From NCBI RefSeq assembly GCF_000520995.1, contig NZ_JACA01000027.1, positions 87,930 to 151,929 of the forward strand: a DNA stretch of 64,000 bases. The letters are read 5' to 3'. The stretch's first letter is position 1; each line of letters begins with the position of its first letter. The notes beneath the pieces were generated by a model that did no database searches, was not told the DNA's origin, and worked only from the letters and a program-made list of their open reading frames with translations. Shown here piece by piece: positions 25,518 through 34,503 of the stretch. The stretch is from Aquimarina macrocephali JAMB N27. GTDB lineage: Bacteria > Bacteroidota > Bacteroidia > Flavobacteriales > Flavobacteriaceae. The position numbers and the translations under genes are program-made.

Positions 25518-28385
25518 ATGAAAACAATTAAATTTTTAGTATTTATTCTAATAATATCAGGAGTCTTGGTTTCCTGTAAAAAGAATACAGTAACAGAAGA
25601 GTCATCTACCGAAATCGTTGAGAATAAAGAATTTAAAGTCGACTTTGAGAAATTCACCCTCGATAATGGATTACAAGTGGTATTCCATATCGATCAATCA
25701 GACCCAGTTGTTGCTGTTGCCTTAACCGCGCACGTAGGTTCTGCCCGTGAGAAAGAAGGAAGAACTGGTTTTGCTCATCTATTCGAACATTTGCTTTTTC
25801 TCGAATCAGAGAATTTAGGGAAAGGTGGATTAGATAAAATGAGTGCTCGTATTGGTGGATCCGGAGCAAATGGTTCTACAAGTCAGGATCGCACAAACTA
25901 TTACCAAACTGTACCTAAAGATGCACTTGAAAAAATGATCTGGGCAGAAGCTGATAAATTAGGCTTTTTTATCAATACCGTTACTGATCCCGTTCTCGCC
26001 AAAGAAAAACAAGTGGTTAAAAATGAAAAGCGCCAGAGTGTAGATAATCGCCCTTATGGACATGTTAATTATGTAATCGATAAAAACATGTATCCTGCAG
26101 ATCACCCATATAGCTGGCAGGTAATTGGATCATTAGAGGATTTACAAAACGCTACGCTACAAGATGTAAAAGATTTCTATAATCATTGGTATGTCCCTAA
26201 TAATGTTACACTTACTATAGCAGGAGATTTTGATCCGGATCAAGCCAAAACATGGGTGCATAAATATTTTGATGAAATTAAACGTGGAGAAGACATTCCT
26301 GCATTAGAAAAACGTCCCGTGGTTTTGACCGAGACTAAAAAATTATATTATGAAGATAATTTTGCACGTCTTCCGCAATTAACGATGACTTGGCCAACCG
26401 TACCAGTATATCATTCGGATTCATATGCTTTAGAAGTACTTTCTACATATTTATCTGAAGGAAAAAAAGCTCCTTTCAATAAAGTATTGGTAGAAGACAA
26501 GCAGCTTACTCCCGAAATTACCATGTTTAACTTTGGATCAGAATTAACAGGCCAATATCATTTGATTATTCGTGGATTTGAAAAAACAAATCTAAGTACT
26601 ATTGATAGTGCCGTTTCTGAAGCTTTTACAAAATTTGAGACCGAAGGAATCTCGCAAGAAGACCTTGATCGTATTAAATCAAGTCAGGAAACTGCATTTT
26701 ACAATGGTTTATCCAGTGTATTGGGTAAAGGCTTTCAGCTAGCACAATATGAAATTTTTGCAGGAGATCCCGGTTTTATTAACCAGGATGTAAAAAATAT
26801 CCTTGCAGTAACCATTGATGATGTAAATAGAGTATATAATCAATATATCAAAGGAAAACATTATGTTGCCACAAGCTTTGTTCCTATCGGACAAAGTAAT
26901 TTGGCTTTAAAAGATTCTAAACTTGCAGAGATAGTTGAGGAAAAAATTGTAGCAGGAGCAGAAGAAAATTTTGATGCCAGTATAGTGGTAGATTATAAGA
27001 AAACCCCATCTAGTTTTGATCGATCAACAGAACCGCCATATGGAGATACTCCAGAGGTTACCGTACCACAAGTATGGCAAGATCAGTTTTCGTCAGGAAT
27101 AGAAGTATACGGAATACAAAATGATGAAATTCCTCTGGTACAATTTAGGATAAACATAAGAGGAGGTTTATTATTAGAAAAATCTGATAAAGTAGGTGTA
27201 TCAAACTTATTGGCACAACTCATGACTAAAGGCACCCAAAACAAAACTACAGAAGAATTAGAAAATGCAATAGAAAGCCTGGGTGCATTTATTAATATTT
27301 CGGCAAGAGACGAAAGTATTATAATAAGTGGAAGTACTTTATCCAGAAACTATAGTAAAATTATGGCTTTGGTAGAAGAAATGATTCTTCAGCCAAGATG
27401 GGATCTTAAAGAGTTTGAGTTAATCAAGCAAAGTGTTATTAGCCAGATTCAACAAGAAAAAGCAAGCCCTAGAAGTATTGCCAGTAATGAATATGCTAAA
27501 CTAAGCTATGGAAAAGATCATATTCTTTCTCATAATAATTTAGGTACAGAAACCTCTGTACCTTCTATTACAATAGAAGATCTTAAACAATATTATAGCA
27601 CTAATATAGCTCCAAATGTAACCAAAATGCATGTGGTAGGTGATATCACAAAAGCTATGACAAAAACATCTCTAGCAAGCCTAAATACCAAATGGCAACA
27701 CAAAGAGGTTAAATTCCCTGCTTTAAATGCACCTAAAGCTCCACAGCAGTCCAAAGTATACTTTTATGATGTACCCGATGCTAAACAATCTCAATTGCGA
27801 TTTGGGTATCCTGCATTAGCAGCAACAGATCCAGATTATTATCCAGTCCAGATTATGAATTATCGCCTGGGCGGTGGTGGTTTTGCATCACAACTCACGC
27901 AACAATTACGAGAAGGCAAAGGATACACCTATGGTATACGCTCTGGGTTTTCGGGAAGTACTATCCCAGGAATGTTTACAATATCTAGCGGTGTAAGATC
28001 TAATGTCACCTATGAATCGGCTGATTTGGTTAAAGAAATTCTGAATAATTACGGGAAAAATTATACTCAAGATGATTTAGATATCACAAAAAGTTCTTTA
28101 ATAAAAAGTAATGCAAGAGCTTTTGAAACCTTTAATTCTAAATTGAATATGCTAACTAATATGAGTACGTTTCAATATCCAAAAGATTATGTTACACAAC
28201 GAGAGGCAATTGTAAATAATATGACCATAGATCAGATTAAAAAACTAACTGGTACATATCTAGACCCTAACAAAATGATTTACCTTGTGGTAGGTGATGC
28301 AAAAACACAACTCAAAAAACTAGAACAGTTAGGTTTTGGTACTCCCGTTTTATTGAATGAAGAAAATACAGCAGTTAAGGATTAA
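25518..28385 (+). CDS. M16 family (pitrilysin-type) metallopeptidase lipoprotein
   Basis: A 955-residue two-half M16 zinc peptidase with a lipoprotein signal (GVLVSCKKN). The inverted zinc motif HxxEH is at H87-E90-H91 in FAHLFEHLLF, with the distal glutamate expected in NEKRQSVDNRPYGH. The second half (about 500-940) has the R/Y-containing substrate-binding block QLREGKGYTYGIRS but lacks HxxEH, as usual for the inactive half. Probably degrades oligopeptides in the periplasm. With the M14 and M3 enzymes it makes three exported peptidases within 12 kb. Confidence 0.93.
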   Translation: MKTIKFLVFILIISGVLVSCKKNTVTEESSTEIVENKEFKVDFEKFTLDNGLQVVFHIDQSDPVVAVALTAHVGSAREKEGRTGFAHLFEHLLFLESENLGKGGLDKMSARIGGSGANGSTSQDRTNYYQTVPKDALEKMIWAEADKLGFFINTVTDPVLAKEKQVVKNEKRQSVDNRPYGHVNYVIDKNMYPADHPYSWQVIGSLEDLQNATLQDVKDFYNHWYVPNNVTLTIAGDFDPDQAKTWVHKYFDEIKRGEDIPALEKRPVVLTETKKLYYEDNFARLPQLTMTWPTVPVYHSDSYALEVLSTYLSEGKKAPFNKVLVEDKQLTPEITMFNFGSELTGQYHLIIRGFEKTNLSTIDSAVSEAFTKFETEGISQEDLDRIKSSQETAFYNGLSSVLGKGFQLAQYEIFAGDPGFINQDVKNILAVTIDDVNRVYNQYIKGKHYVATSFVPIGQSNLALKDSKLAEIVEEKIVAGAEENFDASIVVDYKKTPSSFDRSTEPPYGDTPEVTVPQVWQDQFSSGIEVYGIQNDEIPLVQFRINIRGGLLLEKSDKVGVSNLLAQLMTKGTQNKTTEELENAIESLGAFINISARDESIIISGSTLSRNYSKIMALVEEMILQPRWDLKEFELIKQSVISQIQQEKASPRSIASNEYAKLSYGKDHILSHNNLGTETSVPSITIEDLKQYYSTNIAPNVTKMHVVGDITKAMTKTSLASLNTKWQHKEVKFPALNAPKAPQQSKVYFYDVPDAKQSQLRFGYPALAATDPDYYPVQIMNYRLGGGGFASQLTQQLREGKGYTYGIRSGFSGSTIPGMFTISSGVRSNVTYESADLVKEILNNYGKNYTQDDLDITKSSLIKSNARAFETFNSKLNMLTNMSTFQYPKDYVTQREAIVNNMTIDQIKKLTGTYLDPNKMIYLVVGDAKTQLKKLEQLGFGTPVLLNEENTAVKD

Positions 28386-28734
28386 AGGTTCTATTTATTT
28401 CTTAAAACAGTAAACACAGGCCTATTCTGAACTTATATCAGAATAGGCCTGTGTTGTATTGATATAAATAATGAAAATCTATATTTACCTGCTGCAATCA
28501 ATCCATAACCCCTTACCGTATAACGGTTAAGAAGACACTGTTTGTAAAACGTTTTTTTAATATACATCCAAAGACCTTGGAAACATAATTAACTAAATTT
28601 TATCAGTATCCATCAGAGAAATACATCTAATTAACTAAATGATTTTGTATTTTTAATTTAAGAAAATAGAAGTTTCTAAAAAGACTTTAGCAAGAACACT
28701 ATTGTAGCATTATTTCTATAATTTTTATACCGAA
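28386..28734. other. 349-bp spacer with strong inverted repeat
   Basis: No gene seen. At 28413-28455 there is a perfect 18-bp inverted repeat (AACACAGGCCTATTCTGA with its complement, 7-nt loop). It lies 28 bp past the M16 stop and probably ends that transcript, although the T-run that follows is weak. A smaller near-palindrome lies at about 28514-28534 (around CCGTATAACGG). Nothing else can be named. Confidence 0.65.
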
Positions 28735-29514
28735 ATGAAACGGATACATGTATTTGAATTTGAGGATTTACATTGGTTTCCTGAAAACTTAAGAAACTAT
28801 ATGACCGATTTTTTACAATTTGGATCAAATACATTCGATATCTATAAAAGTATTATTCCTATTCTTGATAGAGGAATCAAAAGTGTAGGAAATAACCAAA
28901 TAATTGATATTGCTTCTGGCGGTGGTGGCGGTTTAATTAAACTTGCAGAGCATCTAAAAAAGAATAATCCAACTTTAAAAATTACTCTATCTGATTATTA
29001 TCCAAATCTGGATGCTTTTAAGAGAACTAAATCAAAGATGCCGGGTATATTCGATTTTATTGACTACCCTGTGGATGCAATGAATGTTCCTTCAGAATTA
29101 AAAGGGTTTAGGACTCAATTTATATCTCTACATCATTTTAAGCCAGAAAATGCAAAAGCCATTTTTCAAAATGCTGTAGACACCAATCAGCCCATTGGAG
29201 TTTTTGAACCACAACAAAGAAATATCAAAAGCATGATCCCTATGCTCTTATCACCTATTACTGTTGTATTAATGACTCCTTTTATAAGACCTTTTAAACT
29301 GGGTCGGTTATTATTTACCTATCTCATCCCGATATTACCGCTGTTTATACTTTGGGATGGTGTAATCTCTGTATTGAGAACGTATACAATTCCTGAGTTG
29401 AAACAAATGATCTCTGAATTGAATAATAGCAATAATTTTGATTGGGAAATTGAAGTAAAAAAAGGGAAACCAAGTGAAATTTTATATGTATTAGGTTTGC
29501 CAAAAGAAAATTAA
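28735..29514 (+). CDS. Class I SAM-dependent methyltransferase-like protein
   Basis: A 259-residue protein with a SAM-binding motif I, IIDIASGGGGG (56-66), and the acidic loop after strand 2 in TLSDYYPNLDAF. The post-motif region FRTQFISLHHFKPENA resembles motif IV and later segments. The C-terminal half contains a long hydrophobic stretch (LLFTYLIPILPLFILWDGVI) that may embed in the membrane, so the substrate could be a lipid or quinone; this is inference. It lies 18 bp upstream of the pirin gene and is probably in one unit with it. Confidence 0.78.
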   Translation: MKRIHVFEFEDLHWFPENLRNYMTDFLQFGSNTFDIYKSIIPILDRGIKSVGNNQIIDIASGGGGGLIKLAEHLKKNNPTLKITLSDYYPNLDAFKRTKSKMPGIFDFIDYPVDAMNVPSELKGFRTQFISLHHFKPENAKAIFQNAVDTNQPIGVFEPQQRNIKSMIPMLLSPITVVLMTPFIRPFKLGRLLFTYLIPILPLFILWDGVISVLRTYTIPELKQMISELNNSNNFDWEIEVKKGKPSEILYVLGLPKEN

Positions 29515-29532
29515 TTATTCATATCATTGACT

Positions 29533-30246
29533 ATGAAAACAATTATACACAAATCAAATACCCGGGGAAAAGCAGAGCATGGATGGTTAAGTTCTCACCA
29601 CTCTTTTAGTTTTGCAAATTATTATGATCCAAAGAGAATGAATTTTGGGGTATTACGTGTGCTTAATGATGATATAGTTGCACCAGGTATGGGCTTTAGA
29701 AAACATCCACATGATAATATGGAAATTATATCTATTCCTTTAGAAGGAGACCTAGAGCATAAAGATAGTATGGGAAACACAACGGTTATTAAACAAGGTG
29801 ACATACAAGTTATGAGTGCAGGTACAGGGGTATTTCATAGCGAGCATAATAGAAATACTGATCAAGAAGTAAAATTTTTACAGATTTGGGTTGTTCCTAA
29901 TCAAAGAGATGTCGAGCCCAGATATGATCAAATTACTTTGCATACCAAAAATCTACAAAATCAATTATATCAGATTCTCTCCCCCAACACAGATGATTCG
30001 GGAGTATGGATACATCAGAATGCCTGGTTTCATATAGGTGAATTAGAAATGGGAAATATCCAAAACTATACTCTAAAAGATTCAAAAAATGGAGTATACG
30101 TATTTATACTAGATGGTGATGTTACTATAGAAAATCAAAACCTACATAAAAGGGATGGACTTGGTATATGGGAAACAGATCGTATTAAAATTAAAGCTGA
30201 TAATGACTCAAAAATATTACTAATGGAAGTACCAATGACTAGTTGA
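29533..30246 (+). CDS. Pirin family protein
   Basis: A cupin-superfamily pirin of 237 residues. The ATG at 29533 is taken as start; a TTG two codons upstream is the alternative. The N-terminal start-block HGWLSSHHSFSFANYYD is typical. The metal site is formed by H58 and H60 in RKHPHDNMEI and H102/E104 in GVFHSEHN. Bacterial pirins of this type include quercetin-2,3-dioxygenase-like enzymes and redox-linked regulators; which one cannot be told here. Both cupin halves are present. Follows the methyltransferase gene closely. Confidence 0.92.
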   Translation: MKTIIHKSNTRGKAEHGWLSSHHSFSFANYYDPKRMNFGVLRVLNDDIVAPGMGFRKHPHDNMEIISIPLEGDLEHKDSMGNTTVIKQGDIQVMSAGTGVFHSEHNRNTDQEVKFLQIWVVPNQRDVEPRYDQITLHTKNLQNQLYQILSPNTDDSGVWIHQNAWFHIGELEMGNIQNYTLKDSKNGVYVFILDGDVTIENQNLHKRDGLGIWETDRIKIKADNDSKILLMEVPMTS

Positions 30247-30721
30247 TTTTGATTATACCATATATAGAAATTTCATTTTTAAATGAAAAACGCATTACAT
30301 ATTATCAAATCAGTTTTTTTTAGTCCTAACGTTTAACAAGACATATGTTCTTCGCACTTAATAATACATAATAATCAACAAAAATAGGTTATTAATAATT
30401 ATTCAATAATAAATAACTAAAAAAGACCCCCAATGTTATCAAATTGTTAACTATTGATCTTATTAGAGTAACTTCAGTGTTAGCAAATTTTCAATAAAAT
30501 GATTCAAAAATTGATAAAATCATTCTTGTTTCTATAGAGCATTGTATAATTAAGAATTCCTTCGGTATTCTGATTGAAAACTTCATAATCCATTCTTTTT
30601 AAAACTTCTGATTATCAAATAATTCGTTAGTGAAATTTTAATATTTCGTGTCATTTTTTTAGATACATTTGCCGCCGATTTAAATAAATAAAAATTTTAA
30701 CCCAAAATAAAATTTAAAACG
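30247..30721. other. 475-bp AT-rich spacer with a promoter
   Basis: No gene recognised. A short stem at 30271-30288 (TTTCATTT/AAATGAAA) just after the pirin gene may end its transcript. Near the right end, TACATTTG (30664-30671) is a full TAnnTTTG match about 50 bp before the small lipoprotein gene. The stretch between holds nothing I can name. Confidence 0.5.
30664..30671 (+). promoter_or_regulatory. -7 element of the small lipoprotein gene
   Basis: TACATTTG matches TAnnTTTG. An imperfect -33 (TTTCG at 30644-30648) sits 15-17 bp upstream. A start point near 30676 would give a leader of about 45 nt. Confidence 0.5.
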
Positions 30722-30910
30722 ATGATCAAAAAATTACCATTTCTACTTGCAGTTGTTATTATCTTATTTTCATGTGAAGCAGAGTCATTTGATGAAAATG
30801 CATTCACTCCAGAAAACGGACCTGAAGTTAACCCTGAAATTAATCCTGCAATTGAGCCAGGAAAAATCATTGATAATTACATTGAAGTTGACGGTGGTTT
30901 AAATAACTAA
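30722..30910 (+). CDS. Tiny acidic lipoprotein
   Basis: A 62-residue protein with a lipoprotein signal (MIKKLPFLLAVVIILFSC, C18). The mature part is only about 44 residues, rich in E, N and P, with an imperfect repeat PEVNPEINPAIEPG. It has its own promoter and a good terminator, which supports it being a real gene. No domain is recognised. Short surface lipoproteins of this sort are common and poorly known in Bacteroidota. Confidence 0.7.
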   Translation: MIKKLPFLLAVVIILFSCEAESFDENAFTPENGPEVNPEINPAIEPGKIIDNYIEVDGGLNN

Positions 30911-31000
30911 ACTAAGGAGATAAAGCTCCTTGGTCAAAAAATAGTTTCTCTTTATACGAGTATAGAGTTAGCCAAAAAGCAAAAGAATCTATTTTAAAAG

Positions 31001-31029
31001 AGACTGTCTGTAAAGGCAGTCTTTTTTGT
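31001..31029 (+). terminator. Terminator of the tiny lipoprotein gene
   Basis: Stem AGACTGTCT with AGGCAGTCT (one G-T pair, short loop) followed by six T, 90 nt after the stop at 30910. Confidence 0.85.
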
Positions 31030-31100
31030 TTTGAAAGTTTTCTTAGATTTCTTTTTCTTAAAAAGTAATATTTTCCTGTGATCGTGGATAAACGAATAAA

Positions 31101-31130
31101 AAAACCATCCTTAGTTAACAGGATGGTTTT
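31101..31130 (-). terminator. Terminator of the M57 protease gene
   Basis: Perfect 10-bp stem AAAACCATCC/GGATGGTTTT with a 10-nt loop; on the minus strand a T-run follows. It lies 34 nt beyond the M57 stop codon. Confidence 0.88.
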
Positions 31131-31163
31131 TACAAAAAGTTCAAAGCTTTCAATACTTTATTC

Positions 31164-32015
31164 TTAATACATGTACCTTAAAGCTATTCTATCATAATTA
31201 CTAAATTCTCCATCTTCATTACCACTAAAACAGGCAATCATAACAGAATCAGTATCTAAACCTTGTTGACCAGTTTGATTGGCTGTTGGTGTACCAGGAA
31301 CATGAATAGCTCCAACACTACCTTGTCCTTCGTTGTTAGAATCTCTGCAATTTCTTCGAGCGTAGTTAGTATGTCTTAAACCAACTGCATGGCCCATCTC
31401 ATGAGTCATTAAATGCTCTACAACATTAGCACTATAATTGTCTATACCACCATATATTTCAATGAATTTTCCTGGTCGACCTCTACTAGGAAATTCTGCC
31501 TGACCTCCTGCACTCGATCCACCAAAATTTTGAACTACAATATCGCCATTTGTGCTAGCCGAAAAAGTTAGTCTAAAAGTTAAAGAGGTACTAACTGCAT
31601 TGTAATTATTTACAGCCCACTGTAAGCCAGTACGCATTTTACTAGTCAATGCACGACCACTTCCTGTATAACCAATAACATTAATTGTACGTCCTTGGCT
31701 TACAAGATTTCTAGTTCTATATTGCTTAGTACCATTATCCATTTTTTCTAAAGCCTGTTCTGCTAAGTTATCAAGTGCAATAGCAATATCATGAGACTTA
31801 ATTGCTTTTATTGTTGATCCATCAGGGCGCTTTAGCGTTGTATACTCAGCTCCATTAGGATTAACCCCAGCATCCAAAAGTCCTTGGATATGAGCTTTTG
31901 AAAGCTGTTCTTTAACAGCTTCTTCTTGTGTTTCATTAGAAACTTCTTTTTTTTCGCAAGATGTTGTAAATCCTGCAACGATAGCGCAAAGCGCTAATAA
32001 TTTGATTTTTTTCAT
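31164..32015 (-). CDS. M57-like zinc metalloprotease lipoprotein
   Basis: A 283-residue lipoprotein (C20 in GFTTSCEKKE). The zinc motif HExxHxxGxxH is complete: H205, E206, H209 and H215 in THEMGHAVGLRH. This is the metzincin-like pattern of family M57 (dual-action HEIGH peptidases). Several other features match bacteroidete members: the helical lead region, RGRPGKFIEIYGG, and the late GLDTDSVMIACFSG, where the methionine near D-x-x-M is the likely Met-turn. Its target is unknown. It faces the tiny lipoprotein gene tail to tail. Confidence 0.9.
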   Translation of the reverse strand: MKKIKLLALCAIVAGFTTSCEKKEVSNETQEEAVKEQLSKAHIQGLLDAGVNPNGAEYTTLKRPDGSTIKAIKSHDIAIALDNLAEQALEKMDNGTKQYRTRNLVSQGRTINVIGYTGSGRALTSKMRTGLQWAVNNYNAVSTSLTFRLTFSASTNGDIVVQNFGGSSAGGQAEFPSRGRPGKFIEIYGGIDNYSANVVEHLMTHEMGHAVGLRHTNYARRNCRDSNNEGQGSVGAIHVPGTPTANQTGQQGLDTDSVMIACFSGNEDGEFSNYDRIALRYMY

Positions 32016-32544
32016 TCTAATTAAATTGAGTTTGTGTAGTTATTAAAACTAAAAACAGAGTTTAAAAACTCTATTTCTAAATACAATTATATAGAAAGCT
32101 TTGAACTTTTCTAATTTTTTGCGGTTTGAAGATATGTTATTTTTACGAAAGATTAAGCTAATATTTTGAAGTATTTATTGTAAATACGTCAAAATTATAT
32201 GATTCTTCTAAAAAAATTATCAAAAATCTAATTTTCAAATAACAATAAAATCGATCAAATACACAATTCACATACCCAATTAACAAGTGAATAAAGTCTT
32301 AAGACAAAAGGCTAATAAAGATCCTAAGGAAAACGAAAGTTTTTTCTTACACATCATAGAATTTAGATTTAAAAAAATAATCAACTTCAATATTTTAAAT
32401 ATTTAACAAAAATCAAAAAACTATACTCTTATTAAACAATAAGAAGAAAAATCAGGGAAACTAAAAAGGTCATTTATATACTTTTTAAATAGCCTCTTTT
32501 TATAAAAAAAACAAACAGTATCTTTAAAAAACAATTCCTAAAAA
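32016..32544. other. 529-bp divergent spacer
   Basis: No gene seen. About 40 bp before the M57 start lies a near-palindrome AGAGTTTAAAAACTCT (32057-32072) that could be an operator. Very AT-rich sequence fills the rest, presumably with promoters for both divergent genes; no clean TTG/TAnnTTTG pair stood out. Confidence 0.45.
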
Positions 32545-33054
32545 ATGAAAACATTAAATAGAATCCTTTTTTTTCTTTTTATTGGGCTAGGATGCTCTCA
32601 GATTATTGCTCAAGAAACAATAGATCATAAATACAAAGAATTTAATTTTTGGGTCGGAGAATGGAATGTATATAAACATAATACAGATTCTATTGTAGGA
32701 AAGAGTACAATAGAATCGATTGTGGACAATAAAGTTATTAAAGAAACCTACCGTTCTACAACATCAAAATATCATGGTACAAGTCTAAATAAATACAATC
32801 CCAGAACTGATCAATGGGAGCAATTTTGGGTAGATAATAGTGGGCTTACCTTGCACATTATTGGCAATCTTGAAGATGGTAAAATGGTATTACAAAATGA
32901 AGTGACTACAAAAAAGGGAGTAGTATTAAACAAAATCAAGTGGCAAAAAAACAGGGATACTACAATAAGACAAACCTGGTATCAAAGCACTGATAAAGGA
33001 AAAAATTGGATAACTGTATTTGATGGTGATTATAAACCTGTAAAAGAAAATTAA
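32545..33054 (+). CDS. Secreted DUF1579-like protein
   Basis: A 169-residue protein with a signal peptide (MKTLNRILFFLFIGLGCSQI then IAQ). The mature part begins with EFNFWVGEWNVYKHNTDSI, the WxGEW-type opening typical of DUF1579/lipocalin-like beta-barrel proteins. QWEQFWVDNSG and the late DKGKNWITVFDGDY support this. Ligand unknown. Its stop codon overlaps that of rimO on the other strand (shared TTAA at 33051-33054). Confidence 0.78.
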   Translation: MKTLNRILFFLFIGLGCSQIIAQETIDHKYKEFNFWVGEWNVYKHNTDSIVGKSTIESIVDNKVIKETYRSTTSKYHGTSLNKYNPRTDQWEQFWVDNSGLTLHIIGNLEDGKMVLQNEVTTKKGVVLNKIKWQKNRDTTIRQTWYQSTDKGKNWITVFDGDYKPVKEN

Positions 33055-34352
33055 ATCACCTCTCCATATAAATCAAAATCCTCTGCTTCATTTATTTTTA
33101 CTGTTGTAAAGTCACCTGTTTTAAGGTAATACTTAGATGCATCTATAAGCACTTCATTATCTACATCTGGAGAGTCAAACTCGGTACGGCCTACAAAGTA
33201 ATTTCCTTCTTTGCGATCTACAACTACTTTAAATTCTTGTCCGATTTTTTGTTGATTTAGCTCCCATGAGATTTGCGATTGAATCTCCATAATCTCATTT
33301 GCTCTTTCCATCTTTATTTCTTCTGGTACATCATCTTCTAGATTAAAAGCATGAGTATTTTCTTCATGTGAATATGTAAAGCATCCCATACGTTCAAAAC
33401 GCATTTCTTTTACCCATTCTCTCAATGTTTCAAAATCTTCCTGCGTTTCTCCCGGATATCCCACGATAAGTGTGGTACGAATAGTCATTTCGGGAACAGC
33501 TTCTCTAAATTCTTCAAGAAGTTTTGTTGTTTTTGCTTTGGTAGTTCCTCGTCGCATTGATTTTAGTATCGGATCAGATATATGCTGTAAAGGTATGTCG
33601 ATATAATTGCACACTTTTGGTTCTTCTTTCATTACTTTAAGTACTTCCATAGGAAACCCTGTCGGAAATGCATAATGTAAACGTATCCATTCTATACCAT
33701 CAACTTTTACCAATGCTCTTAGTAAATCTGCTAATTTTCTTTCTTTATATAGGTCTAGTCCGTAATAGGTTAAATCCTGTGCAATCAGAACTAATTCCTT
33801 TACTCCATCTGCAGCTAACTTTTCTGCCTCTATTACCAATTCTTCTATGGGAGTAGATTTATGAGTACCTCTCATCAAAGGTATTGCACAAAAAGAGCAA
33901 GGACGATCACATCCCTCTGCAATTTTAAGGTATGCATAATTTTTTGGAGTTGTAGTTAATCGTTCTCCAATCAATTCGTGTTTATAATCGGCTCCTAAAG
34001 CCTTTAATAATCCGGGGAGCTCTGTAGTACCAAAGTATTGATCTACATCAGGAATTTCTTCCTCCAAATCTGGCTTATACCGTTCTGACAAACAACCAGT
34101 AACAAAAATTTTATCGACTGCTCCTTCTTCTTTTTTCTGCACATACTCTAAAATAGTATTTACAGACTCTTCTTTGGCATTAGCAATAAAACCACATGTA
34201 TTAATGACAACAATATTTCCTTCCTCTTCATGAACAACCTCTTTATTATTGGCACGCAGTTGTCCCATCAACACCTCACTATCATATACATTTTTACTAC
34301 ACCCAAGTGTAACTACATTGATTTTGTTCTTCTTTAATGTCTTTGTTCTCAT
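33051..34352 (-). CDS. rimO: Ribosomal protein S12 methylthiotransferase
   Basis: A radical-SAM enzyme that beta-methylthiolates the conserved aspartate of ribosomal protein S12. The UPF0004 domain ligates one cluster through C18, C53 and C87. The radical-SAM motif CDRPCSFC gives C148, C152 and C155. A C-terminal TRAM domain ends the protein (KVVVDRKEGNYFVGRTEFDS). The ATG at 34352 yields the standard 433 residues; longer readings upstream add an unrelated 32-residue stretch. Commonly near ftsY in this phylum; here 4.8 kb of other genes separate the two. Confidence 0.95.
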   Translation of the reverse strand: MRTKTLKKNKINVVTLGCSKNVYDSEVLMGQLRANNKEVVHEEEGNIVVINTCGFIANAKEESVNTILEYVQKKEEGAVDKIFVTGCLSERYKPDLEEEIPDVDQYFGTTELPGLLKALGADYKHELIGERLTTTPKNYAYLKIAEGCDRPCSFCAIPLMRGTHKSTPIEELVIEAEKLAADGVKELVLIAQDLTYYGLDLYKERKLADLLRALVKVDGIEWIRLHYAFPTGFPMEVLKVMKEEPKVCNYIDIPLQHISDPILKSMRRGTTKAKTTKLLEEFREAVPEMTIRTTLIVGYPGETQEDFETLREWVKEMRFERMGCFTYSHEENTHAFNLEDDVPEEIKMERANEIMEIQSQISWELNQQKIGQEFKVVVDRKEGNYFVGRTEFDSPDVDNEVLIDASKYYLKTGDFTTVKINEAEDFDLYGEVI

Positions 34353-34503
34353 ATCTTCCGGATAAAGGTGTGCAAAGATACAAGGATTAACCAAAGTATA
34401 CGATATAAATTGAATAACTATATAAGTCCAATCCAGATTATACAACAAAACATAGATTAAACCTTTTGTATATTGTAGAGTCTTAGTCTACAAAACCCAA
34501 CCT

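Noticed and set aside
33051..33054. Shared TTAA stop between the DUF1579-like gene and rimO as a special device
   Set aside because: TTAA is its own reverse complement, so convergent TAA stops overlap easily in AT-rich genomes; no further structure is present.
34353..34448. N-terminal extension of RimO (32 residues)
   Set aside because: Not RimO-like and hydrophobic by chance; the family start MRTKTLKKNKINVVTLGCSK is at 34352.
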